From Candidatus Hodarchaeota archaeon (GTDB lineage: Archaea; Asgardarchaeota; Heimdallarchaeia; Hodarchaeales; Hodarchaeaceae), in assembly GCA_016839815.1 (NCBI GenBank), contig JAEOTM010000154.1:1-42251 (forward strand): a DNA stretch of 42,251 nucleotides. Reading direction: 5' to 3'. A program made the translations under genes and the position numbers. The notes beneath the pieces were generated by a model. It saw nothing but the letters and a program-made list of their open reading frames with translations. It did no database searches and had not been told where the DNA came from. Positions within the stretch are counted from its first letter, which is position 1, and each line of letters starts with the position of its first letter. Positions 1-10,000 of this stretch are shown here, piece by piece.

Positions 1-1
1 A

Positions 2-493
2 AACTATGATATCTATGCTGCTTCATTCTCAGAAATGACCGCAACAATGGTAGAAGAAAGAATACATGATTTAGGGCAGAATTTCTTCAGTGAAAAGGGT
101 GTCAGAGCACTAATTAAAGCTCTGGGGAGTAGTGGCGTAGCTATGTGTATAGCAGGATCTTCTCGACCAGCAAGCGGATCAGAACATCTTGTGAGTCATG
201 CCCTAGACAGTTTATCAACCGAATATGATTTCGAAATTTTACACGGCCACCAAACGGGAATAAGTTCGATCTTAATGATGTATCTACATGGAGGGGATTG
301 GAAACGTATTAGAAGATCCTTAAAGAAAGTTTCTGCCCCTGTAACTGTTAGAGAACTAGGAATTGACAGAGATATAATGTTACTAGCGTTGCAAAAAGCT
401 CAACATATACGTTCTGAACGATATACAGTACTTTCGGAAGGTTTAACCAGATCTGCCGCAGAAAATGCTATAGAGATGACTGGAATTGATTGA
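2..493 (+). CDS. egsA: Glycerol-1-phosphate dehydrogenase, 3' part (truncated by window edge)
   Basis: This is the last ~163 codons of a normally ~350-residue enzyme. The reading frame is open to the left edge, so the ATG at 35 is internal and not the start. G1PDH reduces dihydroxyacetone phosphate to sn-glycerol-1-phosphate, the stereospecific first step of archaeal membrane lipid synthesis in the cytoplasm. What I see is the family signature AGSSRPASGSEH with the following SHALD, then HGHQTG and MMYLHGGDW. The histidines in the first two segments are the expected metal ligands. The C-terminal segment RSERYTVLSEGLT is also typical. Its stop overlaps the TTG start of the RNase HII gene by four bases, so the two are probably co-transcribed. 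The archaeal-type lipid enzyme is strong evidence for the domain of the host. Confidence 0.93.
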   Translation, partial: NYDIYAASFSEMTATMVEERIHDLGQNFFSEKGVRALIKALGSSGVAMCIAGSSRPASGSEHLVSHALDSLSTEYDFEILHGHQTGISSILMMYLHGGDWKRIRRSLKKVSAPVTVRELGIDRDIMLLALQKAQHIRSERYTVLSEGLTRSAAENAIEMTGID

Positions 494-1275
494 AATTGGG
501 AGAGTTAATCTCTGGCGTTGACGAAGCTGGAAGAGGTAGTGTAATAGGCCCCCTAATCATTGTTGGTTTATCAGTAAATAAAGATATGATTGAATATTTC
601 CAACATAAAGGAGTGAAAGATTCTAAGTTATTCACTAGTTCAGCTGCAAGAAAATTAAGAAGTGAACTTGCATTAGAAATTCAACATCATGCGGAAGAAG
701 TTAGAGTGATTGAAGTACCATCTCTCGAGATTGATAAAGCGATTAACAATAGGCCTAAGGATAATCTGAACTTATTGGAGCTCAGATACTTTAGCAAACT
801 CGTTCACGATTTAAATTCTGAGGAGATAATTTTAGATACAATTTCCTCTCCCAAATATTCAATGTCCCAAATTACTAATTTTTTACGGTTTAAAAATGAA
901 TTAGTATCAATCAAGACGATTAAAGCAGATAAAAATGAAAGTAAATCAATTCTGCAAACAGGAGAAACCCCCAAAAAGGTCATTATTTCGACAAAGGCTG
1001 ATTCAAAATATACAGTTGTAGCTGCTGCTTCATGTGTAGCTAAACATATTAGAGATCTCAAATTACGGGAAATTGAGGAAACTTGGAATCTTCCAGAGTT
1101 AATTCTTGGCCAAGGTTATCCTAATGAGAAAGATCAAAGACTTATGAAGTTTTTCCAGAACTATACTAAGGAGATAAAGCATAGAACTTATCCGTTTATC
1201 CGTTATTCATGGAAATGGAAGTATCTACAAACAATCTTGAACAAACCTAGAGAAAAATTAGATAAGTATTTTTAA
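490..1275 (+). CDS. rnhB: Ribonuclease HII
   Basis: Cleaves the RNA strand of RNA-DNA hybrids, removing primers and misincorporated ribonucleotides. The protein is 261 residues, slightly longer than usual. It opens with the catalytic motif GVDEAGRG (D11, E12). KDSK follows about 30 residues later, and AAASCVAKHIRD lies near residue 180, matching the conserved 'AASIxAKxxRD' block. The end has GQGYPNEKD and RYSWK, equivalents of the GSGYPSD and R-x-SW motifs. TTG at 490 is the start consistent with the short distance to the catalytic motif; a second TTG at 496 would also fit. The four-base TTGA overlap with egsA implies translational coupling. Confidence 0.93.
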   Translation: MKLGELISGVDEAGRGSVIGPLIIVGLSVNKDMIEYFQHKGVKDSKLFTSSAARKLRSELALEIQHHAEEVRVIEVPSLEIDKAINNRPKDNLNLLELRYFSKLVHDLNSEEIILDTISSPKYSMSQITNFLRFKNELVSIKTIKADKNESKSILQTGETPKKVIISTKADSKYTVVAAASCVAKHIRDLKLREIEETWNLPELILGQGYPNEKDQRLMKFFQNYTKEIKHRTYPFIRYSWKWKYLQTILNKPREKLDKYF

Positions 1276-1332
1276 CAAAAGAATTAGGAAAAAAATAATG
1301 ATTGACATAATTTCAAATATAGATGAACGAAA

Positions 1333-2709
1333 ATGATTGAGAGTATTTTTCGTAACTATGACATTCGTGGAAAATTTCCTAAGGAAATTTCTTTAGAGAC
1401 GGTAATCAATATTGGTAAAGCTTTTGGTACAAAATTCGGAAAGCAGAAAAACGTGATTATCGGCGGTGATGTTAGACTTTCTTCACCAATTATTAAGACA
1501 GCGATCTCTATGGGATTATTAGAAGCAGGATGTAATGTGAAAGATATTGGGATATGTACCACACCAACGATTTATTTCTTATCTGCAAATCATTCATCTG
1601 TGGACTTCGGAATCATGGTAACGGCAAGCCATAACCCTATAGATTACAATGGAATAAAAGTTTGTGATCAAGATGGAGTATCGTTTCACATTGGGAACTT
1701 TTTCACTGATATAAAGAGAATCGTAAAACAGAACGCCTATAATCTGATTAAGAATCATGCGTTCGGACAAACTTCAATTTTAGAGAATGTAAATATTGAA
1801 CAGTATTGGAATTATCAAGAGAGTCACTTTTATCCAAACAAAGAGATGAAATTGGTAGTCGATATTGGAAATGGTACATGCTATCCAGTTTTAGATGTCT
1901 TAAACGCCAAAAAAATGCAAATTCAAGGATTACATACTAATCCTGATGGGAATTTTCCAGTTATGATCCCAGATCCTGCCAAACCTAAATGTCTCAAATA
2001 TATAATTGAAACAATGAATCAATCATCTTATGATTTAGGTATTGGTTTCGATGGAGATGGAGATCGAGTAGGATTTGTTGATGAAAAAGGAGGCATAATA
2101 AATCCTGATCAAGTTATAATGTTATTTGGTCAGCATTTATTAGAAAAACATCCGAAAAGAAAGATTTTGATTGATATTAAAACTTCCAGAGCAACCTACG
2201 GTTTTTTAGAGAATCTTGGTGCCAATGTAGAATTTACTCGCGTTGGTCATTCTTGGATTCATGAAAAACTTCTGAAAGAACGAGCAATATTTGCAGGGGA
2301 ACTCAGTGGCCACTATTATTTTGGGGAGGAATACTTTGGATTTGATGATGCAATTTATTCTTCTCTTAGGATGATCGAAATTGTATCTAGTTTAGAGGCC
2401 CCACTCTCTGATGTTATTGCCAGTTTACCTTCATTTCCTTCTTCTGATGAGATAAGAAAACCTTGTAGTGATAATATTAAACCAATCATTGTTAAAAATA
2501 TAAAATCACAACTAATCAAAGAAGCACAGAACTGTATTACAATTGATGGAGTTCGAGCTGAATTTGAGGATGGATGGGTATTAGTTCGAGAGAGTGGGAC
2601 TGAACCTGTCATCTCGATTCGTGCAGAGGGGGATACTGAACAAAAACTCGAGTATTATTTAGATTACATTGAGACACTGGTTACAAAGGAGATAGATAAA
2701 CACACCTAA
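1333..2709 (+). CDS. Phosphomannomutase/phosphoglucomutase family protein
   Basis: A 458-residue alpha-D-phosphohexomutase that interconverts hexose-6- and hexose-1-phosphates, feeding nucleotide-sugar synthesis. All four family motifs are present. YDIRGK lies near residue 10. The phosphoserine loop TASHNP has S99. The magnesium loop DGDGDR covers 240-245. The sugar-binding GELSGH is at 322-327 and the phosphate-binding SGTEP at 421-425. The length is normal. The sequence alone does not tell mannose from glucose or glucosamine specificity. The gene begins 57 bases after the RNase HII stop on the same strand and could be read from the same transcript. Its product would supply the sugar-1-phosphates needed by glycosylation genes such as those at 19.5-22 kb. 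Confidence 0.92.
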   Translation: MIESIFRNYDIRGKFPKEISLETVINIGKAFGTKFGKQKNVIIGGDVRLSSPIIKTAISMGLLEAGCNVKDIGICTTPTIYFLSANHSSVDFGIMVTASHNPIDYNGIKVCDQDGVSFHIGNFFTDIKRIVKQNAYNLIKNHAFGQTSILENVNIEQYWNYQESHFYPNKEMKLVVDIGNGTCYPVLDVLNAKKMQIQGLHTNPDGNFPVMIPDPAKPKCLKYIIETMNQSSYDLGIGFDGDGDRVGFVDEKGGIINPDQVIMLFGQHLLEKHPKRKILIDIKTSRATYGFLENLGANVEFTRVGHSWIHEKLLKERAIFAGELSGHYYFGEEYFGFDDAIYSSLRMIEIVSSLEAPLSDVIASLPSFPSSDEIRKPCSDNIKPIIVKNIKSQLIKEAQNCITIDGVRAEFEDGWVLVRESGTEPVISIRAEGDTEQKLEYYLDYIETLVTKEIDKHT

Positions 2710-2777
2710 AAAAACTTTTAGGGATTGATTGGTTTAGTTGAAATTGTGTTACTGGAAAAACAAAAGAGGTCTCGATA

Positions 2778-2957
2778 ATGTATGATATTTTAATTGGTTC
2801 TTTACTTATTATTGTGGGATTATTGATAGCAGGATTGGGAGGTACAATGAGTAGTGTCATGGCTGCTGTTTACTACATTTTGGGATTCCTTACTGCTTTT
2901 GCAGGCATTGGATTTTTCTTGAAATACCGAAAATCAACCCAAAAAAGAGAAGAATGA
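2778..2957 (+). CDS. Small two-helix membrane protein (59 aa)
   Basis: A short gene that starts with ATG nine bases after AGAGGT, a good ribosome-binding site. The 59-residue product has two hydrophobic segments: about residues 4-22 (rich in I, L, V, G) and about 29-49 (AAVYYILGFLTAFAG core). They are separated by a short glycine/serine turn. A basic and then acidic tail follows (KYRKSTQKREE), which suggests the C-terminus is cytoplasmic. No family was recognised. It lies 68 bases downstream of the phosphohexomutase on the same strand and converges on the helicase gene, with only 20 bases between the two stop codons. The start signal, the clean hydrophobic pattern and the fit between two well-supported genes argue that it is real. 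Confidence 0.6.
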   Translation: MYDILIGSLLIIVGLLIAGLGGTMSSVMAAVYYILGFLTAFAGIGFFLKYRKSTQKREE

Positions 2958-2977
2958 AGATGTGTGCATCCAGCACG

Positions 2978-5578
2978 TTACTTAGGTATTTCCAGTTTAT
3001 CAATTAGTAGACTAATTTTTTTTTCGTTTTCATTCTTACCAATGGCTACAGAAATTCTTTGTATGCCTTCTAGCTCATGGATTACCCCGTTAAGAAATGA
3101 GAGAATATCTCCTGGATAGATGAGAAGCTCAAAAAAGGAGAATGATCGTGAAATTTGATTGATATTCTTCCCCTCTAGCCTTCTATCTACAATGTACCGC
3201 CCGATCTGTTCTGAACCGTGGAGACAGAAGGGATTCTCAGGACAATTACAAGTGAAAAAATTTTGTGTCCATTTAGCAAATATCGTCAAACACCATTTAT
3301 TCAGTTCAGTTGCTTCTTTTCCCTTTAACGTAGCCTTCATTACATCTAATACAGGACTGTTAATTACACGTGTTGAAAATCTCATGTGATATGTCTTTTC
3401 AAGGTAAGAATGGAGTTTTTTTGAAAGATAGATGTTTTGAGGGACATTCATTTGAAGAGCGATGGATAAAAAATGCTCTTTTTTGTTGATCAATGATACA
3501 ATTCTTATTGTTTTTTCAGGGGGGAAAAATGAAAGGATTGAAGCTTTACCTAAAGGAGTCACCTCTAAGTAACGAGAATCTTGTTTCGTTTTTATTGAAA
3601 TTAATGAATTGCGTATTAATCTATTTGTGATATGCATAAAATCGTGGTTTCCTGTGCCTATCATATTCTGATAGATCTTTTTAACCTCTGAAGGTAACAT
3701 TCTAGGTTTAGTGGAGCATATCGAGATTATTTGTTCCCCACATGCATTTTCATCATAATCAGGTGAAATTGGAGTGAGATTCGAATTCACTAGTTCTAAA
3801 GCAATCTCTACTTCGGATTTTGAGTCTAGAGAGGATATTGATTCACCCAAGCAAAGGAAAACCGCATAACCTCGATCATGTTTTCCTAATCTACCTGCTC
3901 GGCCTGTCATTTGAGTAAATGTGTTAGGATCAAGTATTTGATTTCCCATCATCATTGATTCAAATATTACCTGAGAGGCTGGAAAATCAACTCCTGCCCC
4001 TAGCGCATAGGTTGCAACTATGGCTGTACATTTACCTGAGGAAAAATCCATCTCTATTCGTTTTCGAAGCGAATAAGAAAGTCCTGAGTGATACGCTTGA
4101 GCTGATTTTATACCCGATTCACGCAAGACTTCCGCAATTTCATTTGTTTTCCTTCTTGAATTTGTAAAAACAATTGTTTGTCCTTTAAAACCATATTGTG
4201 AGATCATATTCAATTCTGCTAGAATTAAAGTTGTTATTTGTCTCATTTTTTCATGAACACTTCTTGAAATCAGTAAGTGTTGTTCCAATGGAATTGGTCT
4301 ATGGTCTACTGAAATTAATTTTAATGAAAGATCCTGTGCAAACTGGATTGGATTTCCAATTGTTGCTGAAAGTCCTAATATTTGTACATTCTTAGAATAG
4401 GAACGGATTTTAGCTTGAAGGCAGTCAAGCGTTGGTCCTCTTTCTGGATCAGCCAGAGTTTGTATTTCATCTATTACGATACATCCAATTTCGTTGAAAA
4501 TAACTTGTCCTCCACGAATTAAAAGATCTAGCCCTTCATACGTCGCCACGATAACATCTGAATTTTGTATTGAGAATCGGTTTTTATAGAATAGTTTTTT
4601 CTCTTTCATTGAATCAAATATTCGGGATCTACCAGTACGAATACCTATCTGTATTTTTTTTCCATAATTTTGTTTGAATTCCTCGTACTTTGTATTCGCT
4701 AAAGCAACTAATGGAACAACAAATACGAATTTTTTTCCCTTCAAAGTGGCTGAAATTCCTGCAATCTCTCCAATTAGTGTTTTTCCTGCGCTGGTATTAG
4801 CTATAATCAGTAAATTTTCATTTCTAAGTAATCCATTTTTTAAAGCCTCTCCCTGAATAGGTAATAGGACATTTATACCTCGTTTTTTCAGAATCCTTTT
4901 TATTGAGGTATCGATGCTTGAATCTTTGACTTTAACTGGTTTTAGAGGTGAATCCTGTACTTGATTTTTCTTTATCAGAGTCAACTCACTAAGAGTCGCT
5001 TTTCCTTGGGTCAGTGTCTCAGTAACAGGCTGTATATCGTGAAACCGATTAAGAATTGAAACTGCATATTTTCTAAATCCAGGATTCCCCAATAGGTTGA
5101 TTTTTCTAGCCTCAAGCTCTTTTTCTAGTTCTTGTAGCGCACAGGCTTTGCATATTTCACGATTATAAGCCTTGTAGTTACCCTTAGATTTCAGTAATGT
5201 AATTCTTTCAGTAAATAAGCAGAAAGGACAGAAATCTCGGATGGAAAATTTTATAGACAAGTTGAAGTCTTTACAAAATTGCTTTATTCCCGTTTTTTCT
5301 GTTTCAGGTAAATCATTAGAGAGAAAAACAAATTTTGCTTTTGAAAGAATATCTTGAATTGTGTTTTCAGGAGGATAAGCCTTCCATTTTCCCTGTTCTT
5401 CCCAAAGAATTTGACGCGGGCGCCATAGTGTCTGTCTTTTGTAATAATAATGAATTCGACCTTTATAACGAGGTTTCCTTCGATTGAGCTTGCCTTTTGT
5501 AAATCCTAGTATCTGGAGAGTATTTTCTTGTTTGGAAGGAGCAAACACAATAGTGAAAAACAATGACTTTGATAACAT
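2978..5578 (-). CDS. ASH-Ski2 type archaeal superfamily 2 helicase
   Basis: An 866-residue Ski2-like helicase of the archaea-specific COG1202 type. In other archaea this family associates with RNase J and the exosome in RNA decay (family knowledge, not seen here). Numbering from the in-frame TTG at 5584, the N-terminal third has a four-cysteine zinc site (C119, C122, C145, C148). Walker A NTSAGKT is at 263-269, the Walker B box DEIQ at 372-375 and motif III SAT at 406-408. The second RecA domain has GAGVDFPA and QMTGRAGR. A C-terminal zinc knuckle CNCPENPFC follows. I prefer ATG at 5578 to the TTG at 5584; neither has a clear ribosome-binding site. It is transcribed away from the zinc-ribbon gene at 5678. 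Confidence 0.85.
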   Translation of the reverse strand: MLSKSLFFTIVFAPSKQENTLQILGFTKGKLNRRKPRYKGRIHYYYKRQTLWRPRQILWEEQGKWKAYPPENTIQDILSKAKFVFLSNDLPETEKTGIKQFCKDFNLSIKFSIRDFCPFCLFTERITLLKSKGNYKAYNREICKACALQELEKELEARKINLLGNPGFRKYAVSILNRFHDIQPVTETLTQGKATLSELTLIKKNQVQDSPLKPVKVKDSSIDTSIKRILKKRGINVLLPIQGEALKNGLLRNENLLIIANTSAGKTLIGEIAGISATLKGKKFVFVVPLVALANTKYEEFKQNYGKKIQIGIRTGRSRIFDSMKEKKLFYKNRFSIQNSDVIVATYEGLDLLIRGGQVIFNEIGCIVIDEIQTLADPERGPTLDCLQAKIRSYSKNVQILGLSATIGNPIQFAQDLSLKLISVDHRPIPLEQHLLISRSVHEKMRQITTLILAELNMISQYGFKGQTIVFTNSRRKTNEIAEVLRESGIKSAQAYHSGLSYSLRKRIEMDFSSGKCTAIVATYALGAGVDFPASQVIFESMMMGNQILDPNTFTQMTGRAGRLGKHDRGYAVFLCLGESISSLDSKSEVEIALELVNSNLTPISPDYDENACGEQIISICSTKPRMLPSEVKKIYQNMIGTGNHDFMHITNRLIRNSLISIKTKQDSRYLEVTPLGKASILSFFPPEKTIRIVSLINKKEHFLSIALQMNVPQNIYLSKKLHSYLEKTYHMRFSTRVINSPVLDVMKATLKGKEATELNKWCLTIFAKWTQNFFTCNCPENPFCLHGSEQIGRYIVDRRLEGKNINQISRSFSFFELLIYPGDILSFLNGVIHELEGIQRISVAIGKNENEKKISLLIDKLEIPK

Positions 5579-5677
5579 ACTCAAGAGAATAAGTATTGTT
5601 GCGAGTAAAAAAGCAAAGTGTTAAAAAATATTAGTCCTTGTCTATGTTGAAAGATACATCAGAATGAGGAGACAATA

Positions 5678-6151
5678 TTGCCAATTTGTTCTAAATGTGG
5701 ATCCTATTATAGTGAAGCTTCATGTACATTTTGTACCCCCGATGATTCACCCAAATCCCCTGTATCAACAGTAAATGTTGAAGAAAAGAGCTCAGTGAGG
5801 TTAATTGATCCAATTAAGCTACTTGAGTCGATAGAGAAAGCTGAAGTTGATTTAAAGGAATTAAAAGAAGCTAAAACAGTAGAACTCAGGGATTTGGAGA
5901 AAGAAATTTCCCAACTCCAAGACCGAGAGAGAGAACTCATACTTGAACTAGAGCCCTTGAATTCAAAAATTTCGGAATTAGAACGTGAATTAAGGGAACA
6001 AGAAGAAGAAAGCACAACACTATCTGGTGACAGTCAGAGTTTGCTTGAAGAAACCAATGCTCTTAAAGCGAGAATTCTTAGTCTTGAAACTAATAAAGCT
6101 GCATTAAATGAAGAAGTGAATGAGCTAAAGAATACCCTTGGAGTGAATTAA
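5678..6151 (+). CDS. Zinc-ribbon/coiled-coil protein A
   Basis: A 157-residue protein with a minimal N-terminal zinc ribbon (CSKCGSYY then CTFC, residues 4-19) and a short linker. From about residue 45 to the end there is heptad-rich sequence with many E, L and K, predicted to form a long coiled coil. No enzyme motif is present. The start is TTG at 5678, shortly after GAGGAGA, and places the ribbon at the very N-terminus. The next gene is a paralogue with the same layout only two bases downstream, so the two are almost certainly one transcription unit and may form a hetero-oligomer. The role is unknown; a scaffold or adaptor is an inference from the architecture only. Confidence 0.75.
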   Translation: MPICSKCGSYYSEASCTFCTPDDSPKSPVSTVNVEEKSSVRLIDPIKLLESIEKAEVDLKELKEAKTVELRDLEKEISQLQDRERELILELEPLNSKISELERELREQEEESTTLSGDSQSLLEETNALKARILSLETNKAALNEEVNELKNTLGVN

Positions 6152-6153
6152 AA

Positions 6154-6639
6154 GTGCCAAAATGTCTTAAGTGTGGTTCATATTATATTCGTGCACCTTG
6201 TCCTGTCTGTTCACCACCGGGTGTGGGACAGATAATTGAAGATTCAAAAGAAGCAAAGGGAAAAACGATTGAAGAACTTCAAACAGAGCTGGAGAAAATA
6301 TCCACACTATTGAAAAATCAAGAAACTGAGTTTGATCAAAGAATGAGAGATTTTAAAACAGAAATCCAAACATTAGAAGATCAAAACCAAAGCCATGAAG
6401 TAACTAAAATCAATCTACAAGATAAGATTGGTAATCTACAAAAGGAGATAGAACAGAAGAGGAAAAACATGGAGGAGATTAAGGATAACATTGGAAACCT
6501 TAATACAGAAAAAAACATAACATCAGAAAAAATCGCTACATTGGAATCTGAAATTGAAGCATTAAAAGAAAATATCCAATCTCTTAATCAAAGCATCAAA
6601 GAAAGGAGAATGGAAGAAAATCAGGGAGCCTCTGAATAA
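6154..6639 (+). CDS. Zinc-ribbon/coiled-coil protein B
   Basis: A 161-residue paralogue of the preceding gene. The N-terminus MPKCLKCGSYY...CPVC repeats the C-x2-C-GSYY-C-x2-C pattern at the same spacing. The remainder is again coiled coil, with regular leucine/isoleucine heptads from about residue 35 to 150. It starts with GTG at 6154, two bases after the previous stop, which indicates coupled translation. The two ribbons are much more alike than the two coils, which fits tandem duplication followed by divergence of the rod. No catalytic residues and no membrane segment are visible. I do not assign a function. Confidence 0.75.
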   Translation: MPKCLKCGSYYIRAPCPVCSPPGVGQIIEDSKEAKGKTIEELQTELEKISTLLKNQETEFDQRMRDFKTEIQTLEDQNQSHEVTKINLQDKIGNLQKEIEQKRKNMEEIKDNIGNLNTEKNITSEKIATLESEIEALKENIQSLNQSIKERRMEENQGASE

Positions 6640-6711
6640 ACAAGTTAACTGACCAAAGAATACGGAATGTAAGTTTCTCTTCTAGCAAAAAACTATGATA
6701 GTGGAAATATA

Positions 6712-7098
6712 ATGGAGAAACTTGCAGATTATACGAAAAACTATCTTACCTATCAAATGATTACTACTGTTTATTCCAAAATTAATGGTCTCATTATTGA
6801 TGTTATTACTCCAGATGAACATCTAGGGGGAATCGGTGTCGGAATTCCCTATATCCGTAAGAATGGAGTAAAATCAGCTAATCTTCACTGTATTTCTGTC
6901 CCCACTCATCGAGATGCGGAGCTTGCTGGTAAATTAGCTCAAATTGTAGCAAAAAATACTGAAGTACCTGTAATCGTAATTCTTGGTATTCATATTCCGA
7001 ATATTACTCGAAACCAAATTGAGAATTTAACTCATTTCTTTATGGAGTGGTTTTTAGAAATAAGTACGGACTTAGCTAAGAATTTCTCCTCAAGTTAA
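6712..7098 (+). CDS. Conserved small protein, possibly LpdD-like
   Basis: A 128-residue soluble alpha/beta protein. The pattern is a beta-rich N-terminal half with a glycine-rich turn (HLGGIGVGIPY), then VPTHRDAELAGKLAQ near residue 65 and VILGIHIPNITRNQIE near residue 95. The spacing of the 'HxD' and 'GIHxxxIT' motifs resembles the LpdD-like domain, named after a partner of UbiD-type decarboxylases that has been described as a prenylated-flavin chaperone. This is pattern recognition without a search, so it is tentative. No UbiD or UbiX homologue is in the window. The gene starts at ATG 6712, and its last 23 bases overlap the 3' end of the convergent surface-protein gene. Confidence 0.45.
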   Translation: MEKLADYTKNYLTYQMITTVYSKINGLIIDVITPDEHLGGIGVGIPYIRKNGVKSANLHCISVPTHRDAELAGKLAQIVAKNTEVPVIVILGIHIPNITRNQIENLTHFFMEWFLEISTDLAKNFSSS

Positions 7099-10000
7099 CA
7101 TAAAGTAAACCGATCATTGTAATTACCATAATCAGAATTAAAGCTTCATGTAGTTTTATGATCGGTGTAGGAGTAAGTGTAGATACAATTTTAAATCCAG
7201 GTTCTAAATCACCAATCTTAAGGTTTGGAGAAATTCCAGTCGTTGAATATACTGAGACTACATAGGTATTAGGATCTAGACTTGCAGGGGGAATTGATAG
7301 TAGATAGATATGGGTTCCATTATCATCAATAGCCGATGTAATACTTGGCAGAGATTGATTAAGCTTTCCAAGTTTTCCTTCTATATCTAGTATCCCATAT
7401 AGATTTATATTAGAGACTGGAATATTATTAAATTCAGAGTTAACAACTTCGAATGAAATCGTGATAACAGAAGCCGTATCAAGTGCATAAATTGGTAATC
7501 CATCTTCTTCATTAAGACTATAATACTCTATATTGGTAATAGAGAATTCTCCTGAAAGAGTTAAATTGAAATTCATATTATGTGAGGGATCTGATGGGTT
7601 TCGAATATACACATATGAATCATTCCATTCTGACTTAATTTTGAATCGTGTTCCAAAGGTAGTTTCCACCAGATTCGGATTAATATATGCACTAAGGAAG
7701 ATAGATTCATTTACTTGGACAACTTTGAATCGTTGTATAAATTCTGTTTCATCAGAATTATTCACAAGTCCTCCAATCATATTAACATCTGAATCTGTAA
7801 TATTGTAGATACCAAAAGGTGTACTAATTGCTACAACAGAAGTAGTATTAAGCCTCTCTCCATAATATATTGTGTAGCTACTCGATATGGAGAGATTTCC
7901 CCTTTGATCTGTGTTAATTGATGATTGATAAAGAACGGGAGTTCCTCCTATCTGAATATCCACCAATGAGCTATTGCTAATCGTACTGAATTGATAAGAT
8001 GATGATGAATTCCAGCTTAATTTTACGGAAAGGTTGTAAAACCCTGTAATAAAACGAATTGGACATATTTGATCAATACTGGAATAGATATTTCCTGTTC
8101 TGTGTGATAATTTCACATCGAAGGCTTTTACTTGAGTTTCATTACTAATAAAGAGTAAACTTGCGTTGGCCTTTGGTGTAAAATATCCATTAGAGTATTC
8201 TAGTGACACATTAATATCTAATGGCAAACCTGGGTAATATATGGGTAATTTTGTTATATTTACTAGTTTCACTTCATCAGTAATTTCTAAAGGATAATAT
8301 GTATCTAAAATTGTTAAGGAATTATTAAATTTGAATGAAAGATCCCATGTCCCGAGAAGTGCTTGATTGTTAAATGGAATTTCGAAATTAAATGAATATG
8401 TTGATTGATTCATCGGTTGATATGTAAGTAAATTGCTAATCTGGTCACTTGGTGAGGTTATATTAACAGTGAGACTTCCGATAGTAATATTTATTGTTTC
8501 ATATGTATTAACTGATCTATTTTGGTAATATACTGTTGCGTTCACGGTGACACCTGGTTGAATCAATGTAGTACCAAAATCATACTTTGGTGCATAACCC
8601 ACGATTACCGTGGAATTTTGTAGATACACTGGAGATCGAATAACTGGGAAGTTTCTTATTGAAAGATGATTCACAATTTTATGGGAACCAAGGGTCCAAT
8701 TAAAATCGTTGTTACTATCATTTTCTATGTTTATCGTGTATATTGCACTAGATTCTCTAGTAAAAACCTCATTATTCTCTGAATACGAGGGGTGAGTGAT
8801 TTCCCAATTATCAATAGTGGTTGTTAGGCTTAGAGAACCATGAGATTTATAGTCGAAAGTTTTCATGCCCAATTCAATGGATGTTATTTCTCCTTGAATT
8901 AGATAATTCGATTTGTTAATTCTCTGATTCTTTTGATAATAAGCGGTATTTAGATCAAGATCTATTGATTCAAAAACTGAACGGGACAATAAATAGACCA
9001 GAGACGCATAATATGTATCATGAATATTTATTCGGTGGTTGACATCTGGGGAGGAATAGGTGAGGTTATTTGAACTAAATCCTCCAATATCGGGCAATTC
9101 AGACGTAATATAGGTTCTATTCTCACGCTTTAATAATTGAGAAGAATTAACAAAATTTAGGGCTTCTATATGATCAATATCGTCAGTTATGTTTAGTAAA
9201 TGACTGATAGCATATACAATACCTGTTTCTTTTGTCGTTGCATTGTTATAGAATCCATATCCTCCTTTAGTCATCCCAGAGGTTTTAAGAAAGGAGGGTA
9301 ACCAGGATTGTATTTGTGACTGATATTCAACTAATTTTTTTGGTAAAGAAATTCCCACTTTTGGTGAAAACTGTTCAAGAACTGCAATAGATTGAAGAGC
9401 GTACCATGTTTCTTCAATTGGAGTACGGGAGCTTGTATTATCGAAAAAATAAGTATTATCTATCAAAAAACCTTCAATAAAATTGAAAATATTCACGGAA
9501 TAATTGGTCATGAAGTTCCTTATTGTTTGATTAACAATTGGTGTAGTAATCGAATCTTGTACTTCAATGACAACCTTGTATACTAAATCTAGAATCGACA
9601 ATGCTTGGAATGTTGATTTAAGGTCAGGACTCTGACCTTTCTCATGAAAACCAAATTTAGTCAGGTCAAAAGTATCACGAATTGTATAATTCATAACAGA
9701 TTGAGATTTTCCTTTTAATTGACGAGTAAGTTGATTCATAAGCCAAAGAGCATTGACTACGCCGAAAGTACCCTCAAGTGACGGAGAAGAAACGATTGGA
9801 CTTAGACGATATCCTCCTGAACCAGCTTCATCTTCTAGATCAACTAGAAGTTTGTTACTTATGGCTTCTTCGTACTCCGGCCAATTTGAAAAGAATTGGT
9901 AATAATCCAAACCGAAAATTCGTAATACTGCTAAAGCTTCATATGTAGCTATGGATGTTGAGAATCCTCCTACCGACTCATAAAAGATTGCTTCCGTTGT

